This document shows positions 1 through 9,023 of a stretch of 64,000 nt of DNA, piece by piece (position 1 is the stretch's first letter; each line of letters starts with the position of its first letter). The stretch comes from Candidatus Pelagibacter sp. Its GTDB lineage: Bacteria > Pseudomonadota > Alphaproteobacteria > Pelagibacterales > Pelagibacteraceae. The notes beneath the pieces are model-generated. The model had not been told where the DNA came from, did not search any database, and saw only the letters and a program-made list of their open reading frames with translations. The translations under genes and the position numbers were made by a program. The stretch spans positions 85,028-149,027 of the forward strand of contig JAOHKR010000001.1 of assembly GCA_028101445.1 (NCBI GenBank), read 5' to 3'.

Positions 1-136
1 TACTGAATTTTTATTTATCGCTGGTAAACCAATAGGTGAACCAATAGCTAGAGGCGGTCCATTTGTAATGAATACCAAAGCAGAAATTTTAGAAGCTGTT
101 CAAGACTATAATAACGGAACATTTGCTAAATATTAA
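1..136 (+). CDS. Pirin family protein, C-terminal fragment
   Basis: The window opens inside a gene whose last 44 codons are readable in frame 2 and stop with TAA at 134-136. The translation contains IAGKPIGEPIARGGPFVMNT followed by an EILEAVQDYNNGTF-like end, which is the typical C-terminal signature of pirin proteins (a cupin-fold family; some members act as quercetinases or redox-sensing cofactors). Only the second cupin's tail is present, so metal-binding residues of the N-terminal cupin cannot be checked. It runs in the same direction as the quinone oxidoreductase 24 nt downstream and may be co-transcribed with it. The family call is firm; the function of this member is unknown. Confidence 0.8.
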   Translation, partial: TEFLFIAGKPIGEPIARGGPFVMNTKAEILEAVQDYNNGTFAKY

Positions 137-160
137 AAGTTAAAGTACGTTTCTCAGGAA

Positions 161-1135
161 ATGACTAAATCAATAATCATAAAAAAAAATGGTGGACCTG
201 AAGTATTAGAACTTCAAGATGTTGCTGTAGGATCTCCAGGACCAGATGAAATTAAAGTTACTAATCATGCGATCGGATTGAATTATATTGATACCTACCA
301 CAGATCAGGTTTGTATCCTCTTCCACTTCCTAGTGGAATTGGATTAGAAGCTGCTGGTAAAATCGATGAAGTTGGGTCTGATGTAACTGAATTTAGCAAA
401 GGTGATAACATTGCTTATGCATCAACGCCTATTGGTTCTTATTCTCAACAAAGAATTATACCTGCAAAAAATGTTGTTAAAATTCCGGATGGAATTTCTT
501 ACGAGTTAGCAGCAACACTTATGACCAAAGGTTTAACAACTCATTACTTGATTTGTAAAACTTACAAACTTCAAGCAGGAGAAACTATTTTATTTCACGC
601 AGCAGCAGGTGGTGTTGGCCAAATATTTGCTCAATGGGCAAACAGTATCGGAGCAAAAGTGATTGGGACAGTTGGTTCAGATGAAAAAATTGAAATTGCA
701 AAAGCTAATGGCTACGCTCATGTTATTAATTACTCAAAAGATGATTTTGCAAAAGAAGTTATGAAGATCACAAACAATGAAGGTGTTTCTGCCGTTTTTG
801 ACGGAGTTGGAAAAAATACCTTCAAAGGTTCAATAGCAAGTTTAAAACCAAGAGGTTTGATGGCAAGTTTCGGAAATGCATCAGGACCCCTTGATCCAGT
901 TAATGTTCCAAAAGATATTCAGCCAAAGGGTCTTTATTTAACTAGACCTTCAATTGCCCAGTATTTTACTAATAGAAAAGAGCTGCAAGCAGGAGCGGAC
1001 GCTGTTTTTGAAAAAATTAAATTTGGAATGATTAAAATCAAAATTTTTAAAAAATATAAATTAGCTGATGCAAAACAGGCCCATGAAGACTTAGAGTCAA
1101 GAAAACTTACAGGTCCTGCTATTTTAATTCCTTAA
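161..1135 (+). CDS. Zinc-free NADPH:quinone oxidoreductase (MDR family)
   Basis: The 324-residue protein belongs to the quinone oxidoreductase branch of the medium-chain dehydrogenase/reductase superfamily, which transfers hydride from NADPH to quinones or related enones in the cytoplasm. Visible marks are NYID at 41-44 in the GroES-like domain and the Rossmann motif HAAAGGVGQ at 146-154 with GAKVIGT after it. The catalytic-zinc cysteine and histidine pattern of alcohol dehydrogenases is missing, as expected for this branch. Length matches E. coli Qor (about 327). The stop overlaps the next start by one base (TAATG), so it is coupled to the DUF1289 gene. The true substrate cannot be read from the sequence. 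Confidence 0.85.
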   Translation: MTKSIIIKKNGGPEVLELQDVAVGSPGPDEIKVTNHAIGLNYIDTYHRSGLYPLPLPSGIGLEAAGKIDEVGSDVTEFSKGDNIAYASTPIGSYSQQRIIPAKNVVKIPDGISYELAATLMTKGLTTHYLICKTYKLQAGETILFHAAAGGVGQIFAQWANSIGAKVIGTVGSDEKIEIAKANGYAHVINYSKDDFAKEVMKITNNEGVSAVFDGVGKNTFKGSIASLKPRGLMASFGNASGPLDPVNVPKDIQPKGLYLTRPSIAQYFTNRKELQAGADAVFEKIKFGMIKIKIFKKYKLADAKQAHEDLESRKLTGPAILIP

Positions 1136-1398
1136 TGAATAACAAAGTTATATCTCCCTGTATTAGTATTTGTAGAACTGATCCAGTCACAGGGTACTGT
1201 TATGGTTGTGCTAGAACTAATGATGAAAAAAAAATTTGGAAAAATGAGGATACTCAAGATCAGTGGAAAGAAAAAAATTTAAAAATAATTTTAACTAGAA
1301 TGCAAGGCTGGCAGCTAGAAACATTTAAAGAATCTTATGAACATAAAAAAAATAAAGGAATATCTTTATTTAAAAAAGACCAGTTAAAAAATAAATAA
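1135..1398 (+). CDS. DUF1289 small cysteine-rich protein
   Basis: This 87-residue protein starts with the DUF1289 pattern SPCISIC...GYCYGCART, giving four cysteines at residues 9, 13, 22 and 25, followed by a conserved Trp (KKIW). The spacing suggests a small metal-binding knuckle, but that is inference; no biochemical role is established for the family. The C-terminal half is lysine-rich and unusually long for the family, which is often 50-70 residues. It is translationally coupled to the upstream quinone oxidoreductase by a one-base overlap. It meets the convergent DUF2721 gene with only two bases between stop codons, leaving no room for an ordinary terminator. Confidence 0.82.
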   Translation: MNNKVISPCISICRTDPVTGYCYGCARTNDEKKIWKNEDTQDQWKEKNLKIILTRMQGWQLETFKESYEHKKNKGISLFKKDQLKNK

Positions 1399-1400
1399 AA

Positions 1401-1811
1401 TTATAAATCTCTTTTCATCGAGTCCATGTCGCTCAAATGATATTTCAAAGCTTGATTTGAAAGCCTAATCTCTTGTAAAAATAAAAAAATAGATATGATC
1501 ATACAAATACAACATCCTGCAAAAATTAGTCTGGCAAGTTGAAGATACCCCATATAAAGCATTAGAACAGTAGTCATATTAAAAAGAAATCCAAAAGCTG
1601 CAAAGCCCATTGTATATTTAAGCAAATTAGTTCTATTGTTAAGAACGTGTAATTGATTTTCCCACTCTGGTGGTGTTCTTTTATCGAAAGTTAATTGATC
1701 ATGTAATTTTCTAATTAATCCACTTAAAGTATGAAATCTATTACTATACATGGTCATCATCAAAGGGATGGCTGGAAACATCAATGCTGCAACTGTGTAA
1801 TCTATATCCAT
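1401..1811 (-). CDS. DUF2721 family membrane protein
   Basis: The 136-residue product has three hydrophobic segments (about 7-21, 66-88 and 93-114) separated by a charged linker. The pattern of a Pro-rich first helix, a MYSNRFHTLSGLIRKL-like stretch and a later LNNRTNLLKYTMGF stretch resembles DUF2721 inner-membrane proteins, for which no function is known. The gene lies alone on the minus strand between two plus-strand units and shares a 53-base divergent region with ubiA. It is probably expressed from its own promoter, although none stands out. Family assignment is from remembered pattern only. Confidence 0.65.
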   Translation of the reverse strand: MDIDYTVAALMFPAIPLMMTMYSNRFHTLSGLIRKLHDQLTFDKRTPPEWENQLHVLNNRTNLLKYTMGFAAFGFLFNMTTVLMLYMGYLQLARLIFAGCCICMIISIFLFLQEIRLSNQALKYHLSDMDSMKRDL

Positions 1812-1864
1812 ATCGAATCAAATTGATTATGTAGATAGTGTTTGATATTTACAAGTAGAATTTC

Positions 1865-2725
1865 ATGAAACATTTAAAAATATTTATAGAGTTAACCAGA
1901 TTAAATAAGCCAATTGGTTTTATGCTTTTATTCTGGCCCTGTTCTTGGGGATTAGCATATGCATATTCAATAAACAAAGATTTTAATTTATTTATTCATT
2001 ATTTCGTTTTATTTTTTCTTGGTTCAGTTCTAATGAGAAGCGCTGGATGTATAGTCAATGATATAGTTGATAAAGACTTCGATAAAAAAGTTAAAAGAAC
2101 AAAAATAAGACCCATCGCAGCAGGTGAGATATCTATAAAACGTTCCCTGATCTATGTGCTTATTCTTTGTGGTTTAGCTTTTATTATTTTATTACAATTT
2201 AATTTTCTTACTATACTGCTTGGAATGGGTTCAATGATTTTTGCTTTTACATATCCATTTATGAAAAGAATTACTCACTGGCCTCAACTATTTTTAGGAA
2301 TTACATTTAATTGGGGTTTAATAATGTCTTGGGCAGCGATAAACAATGGTGTTTCTCCAGAAATAATCATCCTTTACATATCAGCCATATTTTGGACATT
2401 GGGCTATGACACCATTTACGGAGCTCAAGATATGTCTGATGATGAAATAATTGGTTTAAAATCAACCTCAATAAAATTTAAAAATTATATAAAATTATTT
2501 GTGTTAAGCTGTTACTTGATAACTTCTTCTTTAATAATCTTTTTGTTTAAAGATATTATCGGATTTAATACCTTTTCATTATTGTTATTTATTTTTTTTC
2601 TAAGTCTAGTTTATCAAGTGTTTTATTTTGACCAGTTTCAACCAAAAAAATGTTTAAAAATTTTTAAAGCAAATAATTACTCGGGGCTTATATTTTTTTT
2701 AGGCATTTTTTTAATAAATTACTAA
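1865..2725 (+). CDS. ubiA: 4-hydroxybenzoate polyprenyltransferase UbiA
   Basis: UbiA attaches the polyprenyl tail to 4-hydroxybenzoate in ubiquinone synthesis, in the inner membrane. The 286-residue sequence carries both Asp-rich prenyl-diphosphate/Mg sites: NDIVDKDFD at 65-73 and DTIYGAQDMSDD at 182-193, which is the UbiA-type second motif. About eight hydrophobic helices surround them. The N-terminal TRLNKPIGFMLLFWP is typical of the bacterial enzyme. The stop is one base from the start of the ABC exporter, so the genes are likely co-transcribed. Length is normal for the family. Confidence is high for UbiA against other UbiA-superfamily prenyltransferases. Confidence 0.93.
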   Translation: MKHLKIFIELTRLNKPIGFMLLFWPCSWGLAYAYSINKDFNLFIHYFVLFFLGSVLMRSAGCIVNDIVDKDFDKKVKRTKIRPIAAGEISIKRSLIYVLILCGLAFIILLQFNFLTILLGMGSMIFAFTYPFMKRITHWPQLFLGITFNWGLIMSWAAINNGVSPEIIILYISAIFWTLGYDTIYGAQDMSDDEIIGLKSTSIKFKNYIKLFVLSCYLITSSLIIFLFKDIIGFNTFSLLLFIFFLSLVYQVFYFDQFQPKKCLKIFKANNYSGLIFFLGIFLINY

Positions 2726-2726
2726 A

Positions 2727-4469
2727 ATGGAAATTAAAGAATTAAAGCAAATATTAAAAAGATTATATCGCGAACATATAAGATTTCATTTAAAGAGAAT
2801 TTTTATAGCTTTAATACTATCCTTAATTGTAGCTGGAAGTACCTCTGGTATTGCTTGGCTGCTTGACCCTGCTGTAAAAAAAATTTTTATTGATCAAGAT
2901 AGAGTTTTTGCTTGGTCAATTCCTTTGTTAATTATTTTAACATTTTCTAGTAAGGGGTTTTCTCTATACTTTGCTAGGGTATATCTAATAAGAGTTGGGG
3001 AAGAAATAGCAGGACAATTACAAAAAAAAATTGCAAATAATATTTTAACCTCAGATATTCAAACATTAGATAATAGGCATTCTGGCAAATATATTTCTAA
3101 TATAATGTATGACTGTCATCATGTTAAATCATTAGTTAGTACAGGTGTGTTAAACTTAATGAAAGATACATTCTCAGTGATTGCTTTGGTCACTTTAATG
3201 TTTTATCAAAATTGGAAACTTGCTAGCTTTGCAATTTTAATGATGCCGCTTGCTGGAGGTTTAGCAAAATCTCTTGGAAAAAGAATTGCTAAAGCGACAG
3301 CAAAAGCAGGAGAGTCTTCTGGAAATTTAGCTACTTTTTTATCAGAAATTTTCAAAGGTGCTAGAATTATTAGAATTTATCAAAAAGAAAAAGATGAAAA
3401 TCATAAAGCTGGAAAGGTCATAGATGATTTAGTAGAAAAAAATATTAAAATTGGCAGCATTATAATAAGAGCTACACCGTTAATGGAAACATTAACAGGT
3501 ATAATGATAGCTGGTTTTATATTCTTTTCGGGTAAACTTATTGCTTCGGGAGAATTAGCTGTTAATAATTTCTTCTCTTTTCTAGCAGCTATGATGTTAG
3601 CTTATCAACCTATTCGATCCTTAGCCACTCTCAATATGGCTGTTTACCAAGGCGCTGCTGCGTTTAATAGAATTAATTCTATTACAGACAAAAAAATTAT
3701 TGCTCAATCAAATAATAGCTTACCTGATTTAATCATCAAAAATTCAGACATAGAGTTTAACAATGTGCATTTCAAATATGAGACTACCAATGAAAAAGCT
3801 CTCAAAGATATAAATCTTAATATAAAAGGAAATACTATGGCTGCATTTGTTGGTCATAGTGGTGCGGGCAAAAGCACAATTATTAATCTTTTGCCTAGAT
3901 TTTATGATCCTCAAAATGGCTTTATCAAAATTGATAGTCAAGATATTTCAAAAATTAAACTTAGTTCTTTAAGAAAGAATATTTCTTTAGTTAGTCAAGA
4001 TGTTATTCTTTTTGACGATACGATAATAAACAATATTAAATTCGCTAAAGAAGATGCTTCTATAGAAGAGATTAAAAAAGCCTGCAAATTTGCAGCGGCC
4101 GAGGAATTTATTGAAAAATTACCAAATAATTATAATACTATGATTGGCGAAAATGGGGTTAGACTTTCTGGTGGTCAAAAACAAAGACTTTCAATTGCCA
4201 GAGCAATATTAAAAGAGTCTCCAATAATCTTATTAGATGAAGCCACTTCCTCTCTTGATGCAGACTCTGAAGAAATTGTTCAACACGCAATCAAAAACTT
4301 AACAAAAAATAAAACTACATTAGTGATCGCCCACAGGCTTTCGACAATTCATGATGCAGATAAAATTTTTGTTTTGAATAAAGGTAAAATAGTCGACTCA
4401 GGTAATCACGATTATTTGATAAAAGAATGTAAAGAATACAAGTCATTATACGAGAAACAATTAAAATAA
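2727..4469 (+). CDS. msbA: Lipid A export ABC transporter (MsbA-type)
   Basis: This 580-residue half-transporter has an N-terminal six-helix ABC exporter domain and a C-terminal nucleotide-binding domain. Walker A GHSGAGKST lies near 376-384, the signature LSGGQKQR near 478, Walker B IILLDEA near 500, and the switch histidine in VIAHRLST near 533. The family flips lipid A-core across the inner membrane. The neighbours support this: waaA, lpxK and an LpxL-type acyltransferase follow directly. The spacing to waaA is three bases. A general lipid or drug exporter of the same family is the alternative, but the lipid A context favours MsbA. Confidence 0.85.
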   Translation: MEIKELKQILKRLYREHIRFHLKRIFIALILSLIVAGSTSGIAWLLDPAVKKIFIDQDRVFAWSIPLLIILTFSSKGFSLYFARVYLIRVGEEIAGQLQKKIANNILTSDIQTLDNRHSGKYISNIMYDCHHVKSLVSTGVLNLMKDTFSVIALVTLMFYQNWKLASFAILMMPLAGGLAKSLGKRIAKATAKAGESSGNLATFLSEIFKGARIIRIYQKEKDENHKAGKVIDDLVEKNIKIGSIIIRATPLMETLTGIMIAGFIFFSGKLIASGELAVNNFFSFLAAMMLAYQPIRSLATLNMAVYQGAAAFNRINSITDKKIIAQSNNSLPDLIIKNSDIEFNNVHFKYETTNEKALKDINLNIKGNTMAAFVGHSGAGKSTIINLLPRFYDPQNGFIKIDSQDISKIKLSSLRKNISLVSQDVILFDDTIINNIKFAKEDASIEEIKKACKFAAAEEFIEKLPNNYNTMIGENGVRLSGGQKQRLSIARAILKESPIILLDEATSSLDADSEEIVQHAIKNLTKNKTTLVIAHRLSTIHDADKIFVLNKGKIVDSGNHDYLIKECKEYKSLYEKQLK

Positions 4470-4472
4470 CTT

Positions 4473-5747
4473 ATGATTAAATTTTACAGAATAATTACTA
4501 CTCTTCTGTATCCTTTTTTTATTTTGTTAATAATCTTACGTAAATTTTTCAACAAGGAAGATAGGCTTAGATATAAAGAAAAAATTTTTTCATCAAAATT
4601 TAATGTATTAAAAAGAAAAAATATTCCATTAATTTGGTTTCACGCAGCCAGTATTGGGGAATTTAAAAGTATTTTACCTATTATAGAAAATTTAATTAGT
4701 AGTGGAAAATCTTTTGAATTTTTGGTTACAACCACAACTTTAACTTCAGCAAATTTAGCTAAGGAAGAATTAAAAAAATTTAACAATGCTCATCACAGGT
4801 TTCTACCTATTGATGTAAAGTTTCTAATGCAAAATTTTATAAATATGTGGAAACCTTCTGCAATATTTTTAGTAGACTCTGAAATTTGGCCAAATCTAAT
4901 AATGACAGCAAAAGAAAAAGGAATTCCTATAATGTTATTAAATGCTAGAATAACTTTAAAATCTTTCAAAAGATGGAATTTAATTTCTAAACATGCAAAA
5001 AATATTTTTGAATCATTTCATTTTTCACTTACATCAAACCAGGAAACAAAAAAATTTCTAGAAAAGTTAAACGGAAAAAATATTTTTTATACTGGCAATA
5101 TAAAGCTAGCTAGCAAAATATATCCAAATAAAAATATAAATAAAGATTATCTAACCAAAAACAAATTTTGGTTTGCTGCCAGCAGTCATGATGGTGAAGA
5201 AATTTTTTTTTTAAAAACACATCAAAAACTTAAAAAAAAATTTGAGAAAATAACTACTATTATTGCACCAAGGCACATCAGTAGAGTTCGCTCTATTAAA
5301 AAATTATGCGATCGTTTTCATTTCAAATCCCAAATACTTAATAAAAACGAATATATATTGGAAGGTAATGAAATTATCATAATTAATTCATTTGGTGAGC
5401 TAGCCAGTTATTTTGAATGTGCGAAAAGTGTTTTTATCGGAAAATCACTTTTAAAAAGATTGGAAAGAGTGGGAGGACAAAATCCCGTGGATGCAGCAAA
5501 ACTTGGTTGCAAGATATATCATGGACCTTTTGTCTATAATTTTGAAGAAATTTATTCAATTTTAGAAGAAAATAAAATTTCAAATAAAATAGAAACTGTT
5601 GATGAGTTAGCTGAGAATCTCTTTATTGACCTTGAGCAAACCAAAAAAAATACTCAACGATTTTCAGATAAAATGGATAACTTGGGTAAAAAAACATTAA
5701 CTGATACTATGAGTTATATTAATAACTTTTTATTTAATGAAATTTAA
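4473..5747 (+). CDS. waaA: Kdo transferase WaaA
   Basis: WaaA (KdtA) transfers Kdo from CMP-Kdo to the lipid A precursor at the inner membrane. The 424-residue protein has an N-terminal hydrophobic anchor (about 5-22), the conserved WFHAASIGEF segment near 55-64 that holds the catalytic Glu, LVDSEIWPNL in the middle, and a GT30-type GGQNPVDAAKLGC donor-site segment near 334. Length matches E. coli WaaA (425). It overlaps lpxK by 11 bases and follows msbA. The CMP-Kdo donor would come from kdsB and kdsD, both also in this window. Whether it adds one or two Kdo residues cannot be told. Confidence 0.92.
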   Translation: MIKFYRIITTLLYPFFILLIILRKFFNKEDRLRYKEKIFSSKFNVLKRKNIPLIWFHAASIGEFKSILPIIENLISSGKSFEFLVTTTTLTSANLAKEELKKFNNAHHRFLPIDVKFLMQNFINMWKPSAIFLVDSEIWPNLIMTAKEKGIPIMLLNARITLKSFKRWNLISKHAKNIFESFHFSLTSNQETKKFLEKLNGKNIFYTGNIKLASKIYPNKNINKDYLTKNKFWFAASSHDGEEIFFLKTHQKLKKKFEKITTIIAPRHISRVRSIKKLCDRFHFKSQILNKNEYILEGNEIIIINSFGELASYFECAKSVFIGKSLLKRLERVGGQNPVDAAKLGCKIYHGPFVYNFEEIYSILEENKISNKIETVDELAENLFIDLEQTKKNTQRFSDKMDNLGKKTLTDTMSYINNFLFNEI

Positions 5748-6678
5748 TAAACCAAAATTTTGGGATACAAAATTTAACCTCATAGCATTTATTTTATTAC
5801 CATTTGCACTGATAGTGCAATTGATTGTTTTTTTTAGGAAAAAATTTATTAAAAGTAAGAAATTCAATATACCTATTATTTGTATTGGAAATATATATTT
5901 AGGAGGGACAGGTAAAACTCCTGCTTCGATATATATTGGTAATCAACTTTTAGAATTAAAAAAAAACCCAGTAATAATAAGAAAATTTTATAAAAATCAA
6001 AAAGATGAATATGATTTAATTAAAAAAAATTTTAATAATATTATCATTAATAAAAAAAGAGCTTCCGCTATATTGGAGGCGCAAAAAATGAATTATGATG
6101 CGGTTATTCTTGATGATGGATTTCAAGATTACTCTATAAAGAAAGATCTAAACATTATTTGCTTTAATCAAAATCAACTTATCGGGAATGGGCAGGTGCT
6201 TCCCTCAGGGCCTCTAAGAGAAAACCTGAATTCACTTATTGAAGCAAATATAGTTTTAATAAATGGGAAAAAAGATAATAATTTTGAAAATAAGATTTTA
6301 AAAATAAATAAAAATATAGAAATTTTTTATTCATATTATAAACCTGAAAATATAGATCAATTTAAAAATAAAGAATTACTTGCTATAGCAGGTATCGGAA
6401 ATCCAGAGAATTTCTTTAGATTAATTAAAGAAAGTAATTTAAATATTAAAAAAAAACTAATTTTTCCGGATCATTATGAATTTACAGAGACTGAAGTTCA
6501 AAATATTATAAAAGAAGCTAAAGAAAAAAACTATCACATAATAATGACTGAAAAAGACTACTATAAAATTAAAAATTTTAATAAAGATGAATTAAAATAT
6601 TTAAAAGTATATCTTGAAATAGAAAAAAAAGAAAAATTTGTAAAAAGAATCACAGAGTTATATGATAAAAAAAATTAA
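5737..6678 (+). CDS. lpxK: Tetraacyldisaccharide 4'-kinase LpxK
   Basis: LpxK phosphorylates the 4' position of the lipid A disaccharide at the cytoplasmic face of the inner membrane. The 313-residue protein has an N-terminal hydrophobic segment (about 14-33), a P-loop in GNIYLGGTGKTP at about 51-62, and the second conserved motif VILDDGFQDY near 122-131, which is characteristic for LpxK. It overlaps waaA by 11 bases and the acyltransferase by 17 bases, a tight lipid A operon. Length is slightly under the E. coli enzyme (328). Composition is heavily Lys/Asn/Ile, as in the neighbouring genes. Confidence 0.93.
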   Translation: MKFNKPKFWDTKFNLIAFILLPFALIVQLIVFFRKKFIKSKKFNIPIICIGNIYLGGTGKTPASIYIGNQLLELKKNPVIIRKFYKNQKDEYDLIKKNFNNIIINKKRASAILEAQKMNYDAVILDDGFQDYSIKKDLNIICFNQNQLIGNGQVLPSGPLRENLNSLIEANIVLINGKKDNNFENKILKINKNIEIFYSYYKPENIDQFKNKELLAIAGIGNPENFFRLIKESNLNIKKKLIFPDHYEFTETEVQNIIKEAKEKNYHIIMTEKDYYKIKNFNKDELKYLKVYLEIEKKEKFVKRITELYDKKN

Positions 6679-7519
6679 TTATTTTTTTCAAGCTATATTA
6701 ATTTACCTATTTTTTTTAATAGGTCGTATTTTAGGTATTACAATTAGTAGAAAGATTTTTTCTGTTCTATTTTCTTTTTTAGGTCCCTTGTTTAAGTCAA
6801 AGAAAATCATTGTCAAAAATATCAGAATTTTCTCACAAAATATTTCAGAATTAAAACAAAATGAAATTATTAGTAAAATGTGGAAAAATTATGGAATGAC
6901 TTTTATAGAATATATTTTCTTAGATTATTTTCATAAAGAAAAATCACATATTGTATTTGATGGTGAAGATGAACTGCATAAACTTAAGAAAAAACAAAAA
7001 TCAGCAATTTTTATTTCTGGTCATTTCGCTAATTTTGAATTGATGTCAATGGAGATAACTAAGAGAAACATAAATTTAGCTACTGTTTACAGACCCCTTA
7101 ATAATTTTTTTTTAAATCCATTCATGGAGTATTTGAGAAAAAAATTTGTTTGTCCAAATCAAATTAAAAAAGGAGTCAATGGGGTAAGAGAAGCAATTAG
7201 ATATATAAAAGATAAGCACAGTATCGCCTTAATGATTGATCAAAGAGTCAGTGAGGGTAAAATAGTTGACCTATTCGGCAATCCTGCTTTAACTACTACT
7301 CTACCTGCTCAACTTGCGCTCAAACATGATTTAGAAATTATTCCTGTTTTTATTGAAAGAATTAAAAATGATAAATTTAAAATTGAATTTCAAAAAGCAA
7401 TAAATCCAAAAAACTTCGATAATAAATTAGAGCTCACAAAAGAGTTAAACAAGATATTGGAAAATATGATCTTAAGAAATCCTGGTCAATGGATTTGGAC
7501 TCATAATCGCTGGAAATAG
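6662..7519 (+). CDS. Lipid A late acyltransferase (LpxL/HtrB family)
   Basis: This 285-residue protein matches the lauroyl/myristoyl acyltransferases that add secondary acyl chains to Kdo-lipid A. A membrane segment occupies about 6-24, and the HX4(D/E) catalytic motif is seen as GHFANFE near 119-125. DQRVSEG near 194 and PGQWIWTHNRWK at the C-terminus are typical of the family. The first 17 bases overlap lpxK. Only one such acyltransferase is present here, so it cannot be said whether it corresponds to LpxL or LpxM. The downstream DUF2093 gene converges on it with three bases between. Confidence 0.88.
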   Translation: MIKKINYFFQAILIYLFFLIGRILGITISRKIFSVLFSFLGPLFKSKKIIVKNIRIFSQNISELKQNEIISKMWKNYGMTFIEYIFLDYFHKEKSHIVFDGEDELHKLKKKQKSAIFISGHFANFELMSMEITKRNINLATVYRPLNNFFLNPFMEYLRKKFVCPNQIKKGVNGVREAIRYIKDKHSIALMIDQRVSEGKIVDLFGNPALTTTLPAQLALKHDLEIIPVFIERIKNDKFKIEFQKAINPKNFDNKLELTKELNKILENMILRNPGQWIWTHNRWK

Positions 7520-7522
7520 TAG

Positions 7523-7717
7523 TTATTTTTTTTCGGTTTTAAATTTTTTATTTACTTCTACTGGAGAAAAATAAGCTTCTTGTAAGTCTACATTCCAATA
7601 ATTCAAATCTTGTAATAATATTTCTTTACCTGAAATAGCACATAAAACATGATCTCCTTCTTCCTCTATTTCAAAATAGTTATGCTTGTAAATAAGTTTA
7701 GCTTTTTTTTTAATCAT
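7523..7717 (-). CDS. DUF2093 small protein
   Basis: I place the start at the ATG at 7715-7717, giving 64 residues; a longer open frame reaches 8119 but only by reading antisense through purD. The protein contains AKLIYKHNYFEIEEEGDHVLCAISGKEI and LNYWNVDLQEAYFSP-like segments, split here for brevity, that match the alphaproteobacterial DUF2093 family (hallmarks: CAxxG, LxYWxVxxQEAY). No function is known for the family. It is divergent from purD with only 28 bases between starts, so promoters must overlap. Its presence supports an alphaproteobacterial origin. Confidence 0.82.
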   Translation of the reverse strand: MIKKKAKLIYKHNYFEIEEEGDHVLCAISGKEILLQDLNYWNVDLQEAYFSPVEVNKKFKTEKK

Positions 7718-7745
7718 TGATAAATTATATAATATAAAGACTATC

Positions 7746-9023
7746 ATGAATATTGGATTAATTGGAAGCGGTGGAAGAGAGCATGCTTTATGTAAAGAAA
7801 TGCATAATTCAAGATTGGTTGAGAAAATTATTTGTTTTCCAGGAAATGCCGGTACCTCTGAATTGGCAATTAATGTAAAGGTTGATATATTAGATTTTAG
7901 AAAAATTTTAGGCTTAATTAGATTATATAAAATTGATTTGGTGGTAATTGGGCCGGAGGAACCTTTGGTTAGAGGGCTTGTTGATTTTCTTAAAAAAAAT
8001 AAAGTTAAAGTATTTGGGCCAAATAAATATGCGGCTAAATTAGAGGGCTCTAAAGCTTTTGTGAAAAAAATATGTGAAAAAAATAATATTCCAACTGCTA
8101 AATTTAAAATATGTAGCACAAAAAAACATGTAAATAATTTTCTTCAAACTTGTAGATATCCTGTTGTCGTTAAGGCTGACGGATTAGCTTCTGGCAAAGG
8201 TGTTACCATATGCAAAACCAAAAAAAAAGTTTTGGATATTTCATTCGAAATATTAAGTGGAAAATTTAAGTCATCAAGAAAATTAATTTTAGAAGAATTT
8301 TTAGAAGGTGAAGAAGCAAGTTATTTTCTTGTAGTTGATAATAATAGCTTTAAGTTTTTTGGTACCGCACAAGATCATAAACGTGTTAAAGAAAATGATA
8401 AGGGACTGAATACAGGTGGCATGGGCGCCTATTCTCCTGCTCCAATAATAAATAATTTAATTGAAAAAAAAATAATTAATAAAATTGTGAAACCTACTTT
8501 ATTAGAGCTCAAAAAAAGAAAAAAACCTTATAGTGGATTTTTATACGTAGGCCTGATGATTAAAAACAATGAACCTTATCTGATTGAATATAATATTAGA
8601 ATGGGAGACCCTGAATGCCAAGTAATTCTTCCAAGGTTAAAAACTGATTTAATGAAAATAATTATAAATACAATTGAAAATAAATTAAAAACTACAAAAA
8701 TTAAATGGGGAAAAAATAAAAGTATGACAGTGGTTCTGTGCTCTAAAGGTTATCCGGGAAATTATATTAAAAATAAAAAAATCAAAAATTATAATAAACT
8801 TAAACTTGCAAAAAATGATTATATTTATCATGCAGGGACTAAGTTTGAGAATGGTAAATTACTTTCAGATGGTGGTAGAGTTTTAAATATCACTTCTACA
8901 GGTAAAAATTTTTTTAAAATAAGAAGCAAAATTCATCAATTAATAAAAAAGTTAAATTGGACAAATGGGTTTTATCGAAAAGATATTGGTTGGAGAGTAA
9001 TAAAAAAAAATGCGAATTATTAG
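7746..9023 (+). CDS. purD: Phosphoribosylamine-glycine ligase PurD
   Basis: PurD condenses 5-phosphoribosylamine with glycine using ATP, the second step of purine synthesis. The 425-residue protein shows the N-terminal GSGGREHAL motif at 7-15, ATP-grasp segments VVKADGLASGKGV and ILEEFLEGEEASYF, GGMGAYSPAP, and the metal-binding IEYNIRMGDPECQ near 285. Length is typical. The final 14 bases overlap rsmD. It starts divergently from the DUF2093 gene. All family hallmarks are intact, so the assignment is secure. Confidence 0.96.
   Translation: MNIGLIGSGGREHALCKEMHNSRLVEKIICFPGNAGTSELAINVKVDILDFRKILGLIRLYKIDLVVIGPEEPLVRGLVDFLKKNKVKVFGPNKYAAKLEGSKAFVKKICEKNNIPTAKFKICSTKKHVNNFLQTCRYPVVVKADGLASGKGVTICKTKKKVLDISFEILSGKFKSSRKLILEEFLEGEEASYFLVVDNNSFKFFGTAQDHKRVKENDKGLNTGGMGAYSPAPIINNLIEKKIINKIVKPTLLELKKRKKPYSGFLYVGLMIKNNEPYLIEYNIRMGDPECQVILPRLKTDLMKIIINTIENKLKTTKIKWGKNKSMTVVLCSKGYPGNYIKNKKIKNYNKLKLAKNDYIYHAGTKFENGKLLSDGGRVLNITSTGKNFFKIRSKIHQLIKKLNWTNGFYRKDIGWRVIKKNANY

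Noticed and set aside
7718..8119. Long N-terminal extension of the DUF2093 protein
   Set aside because: It is read antisense through purD and has no family similarity; the DUF2093 domain begins at the ATG at 7717.
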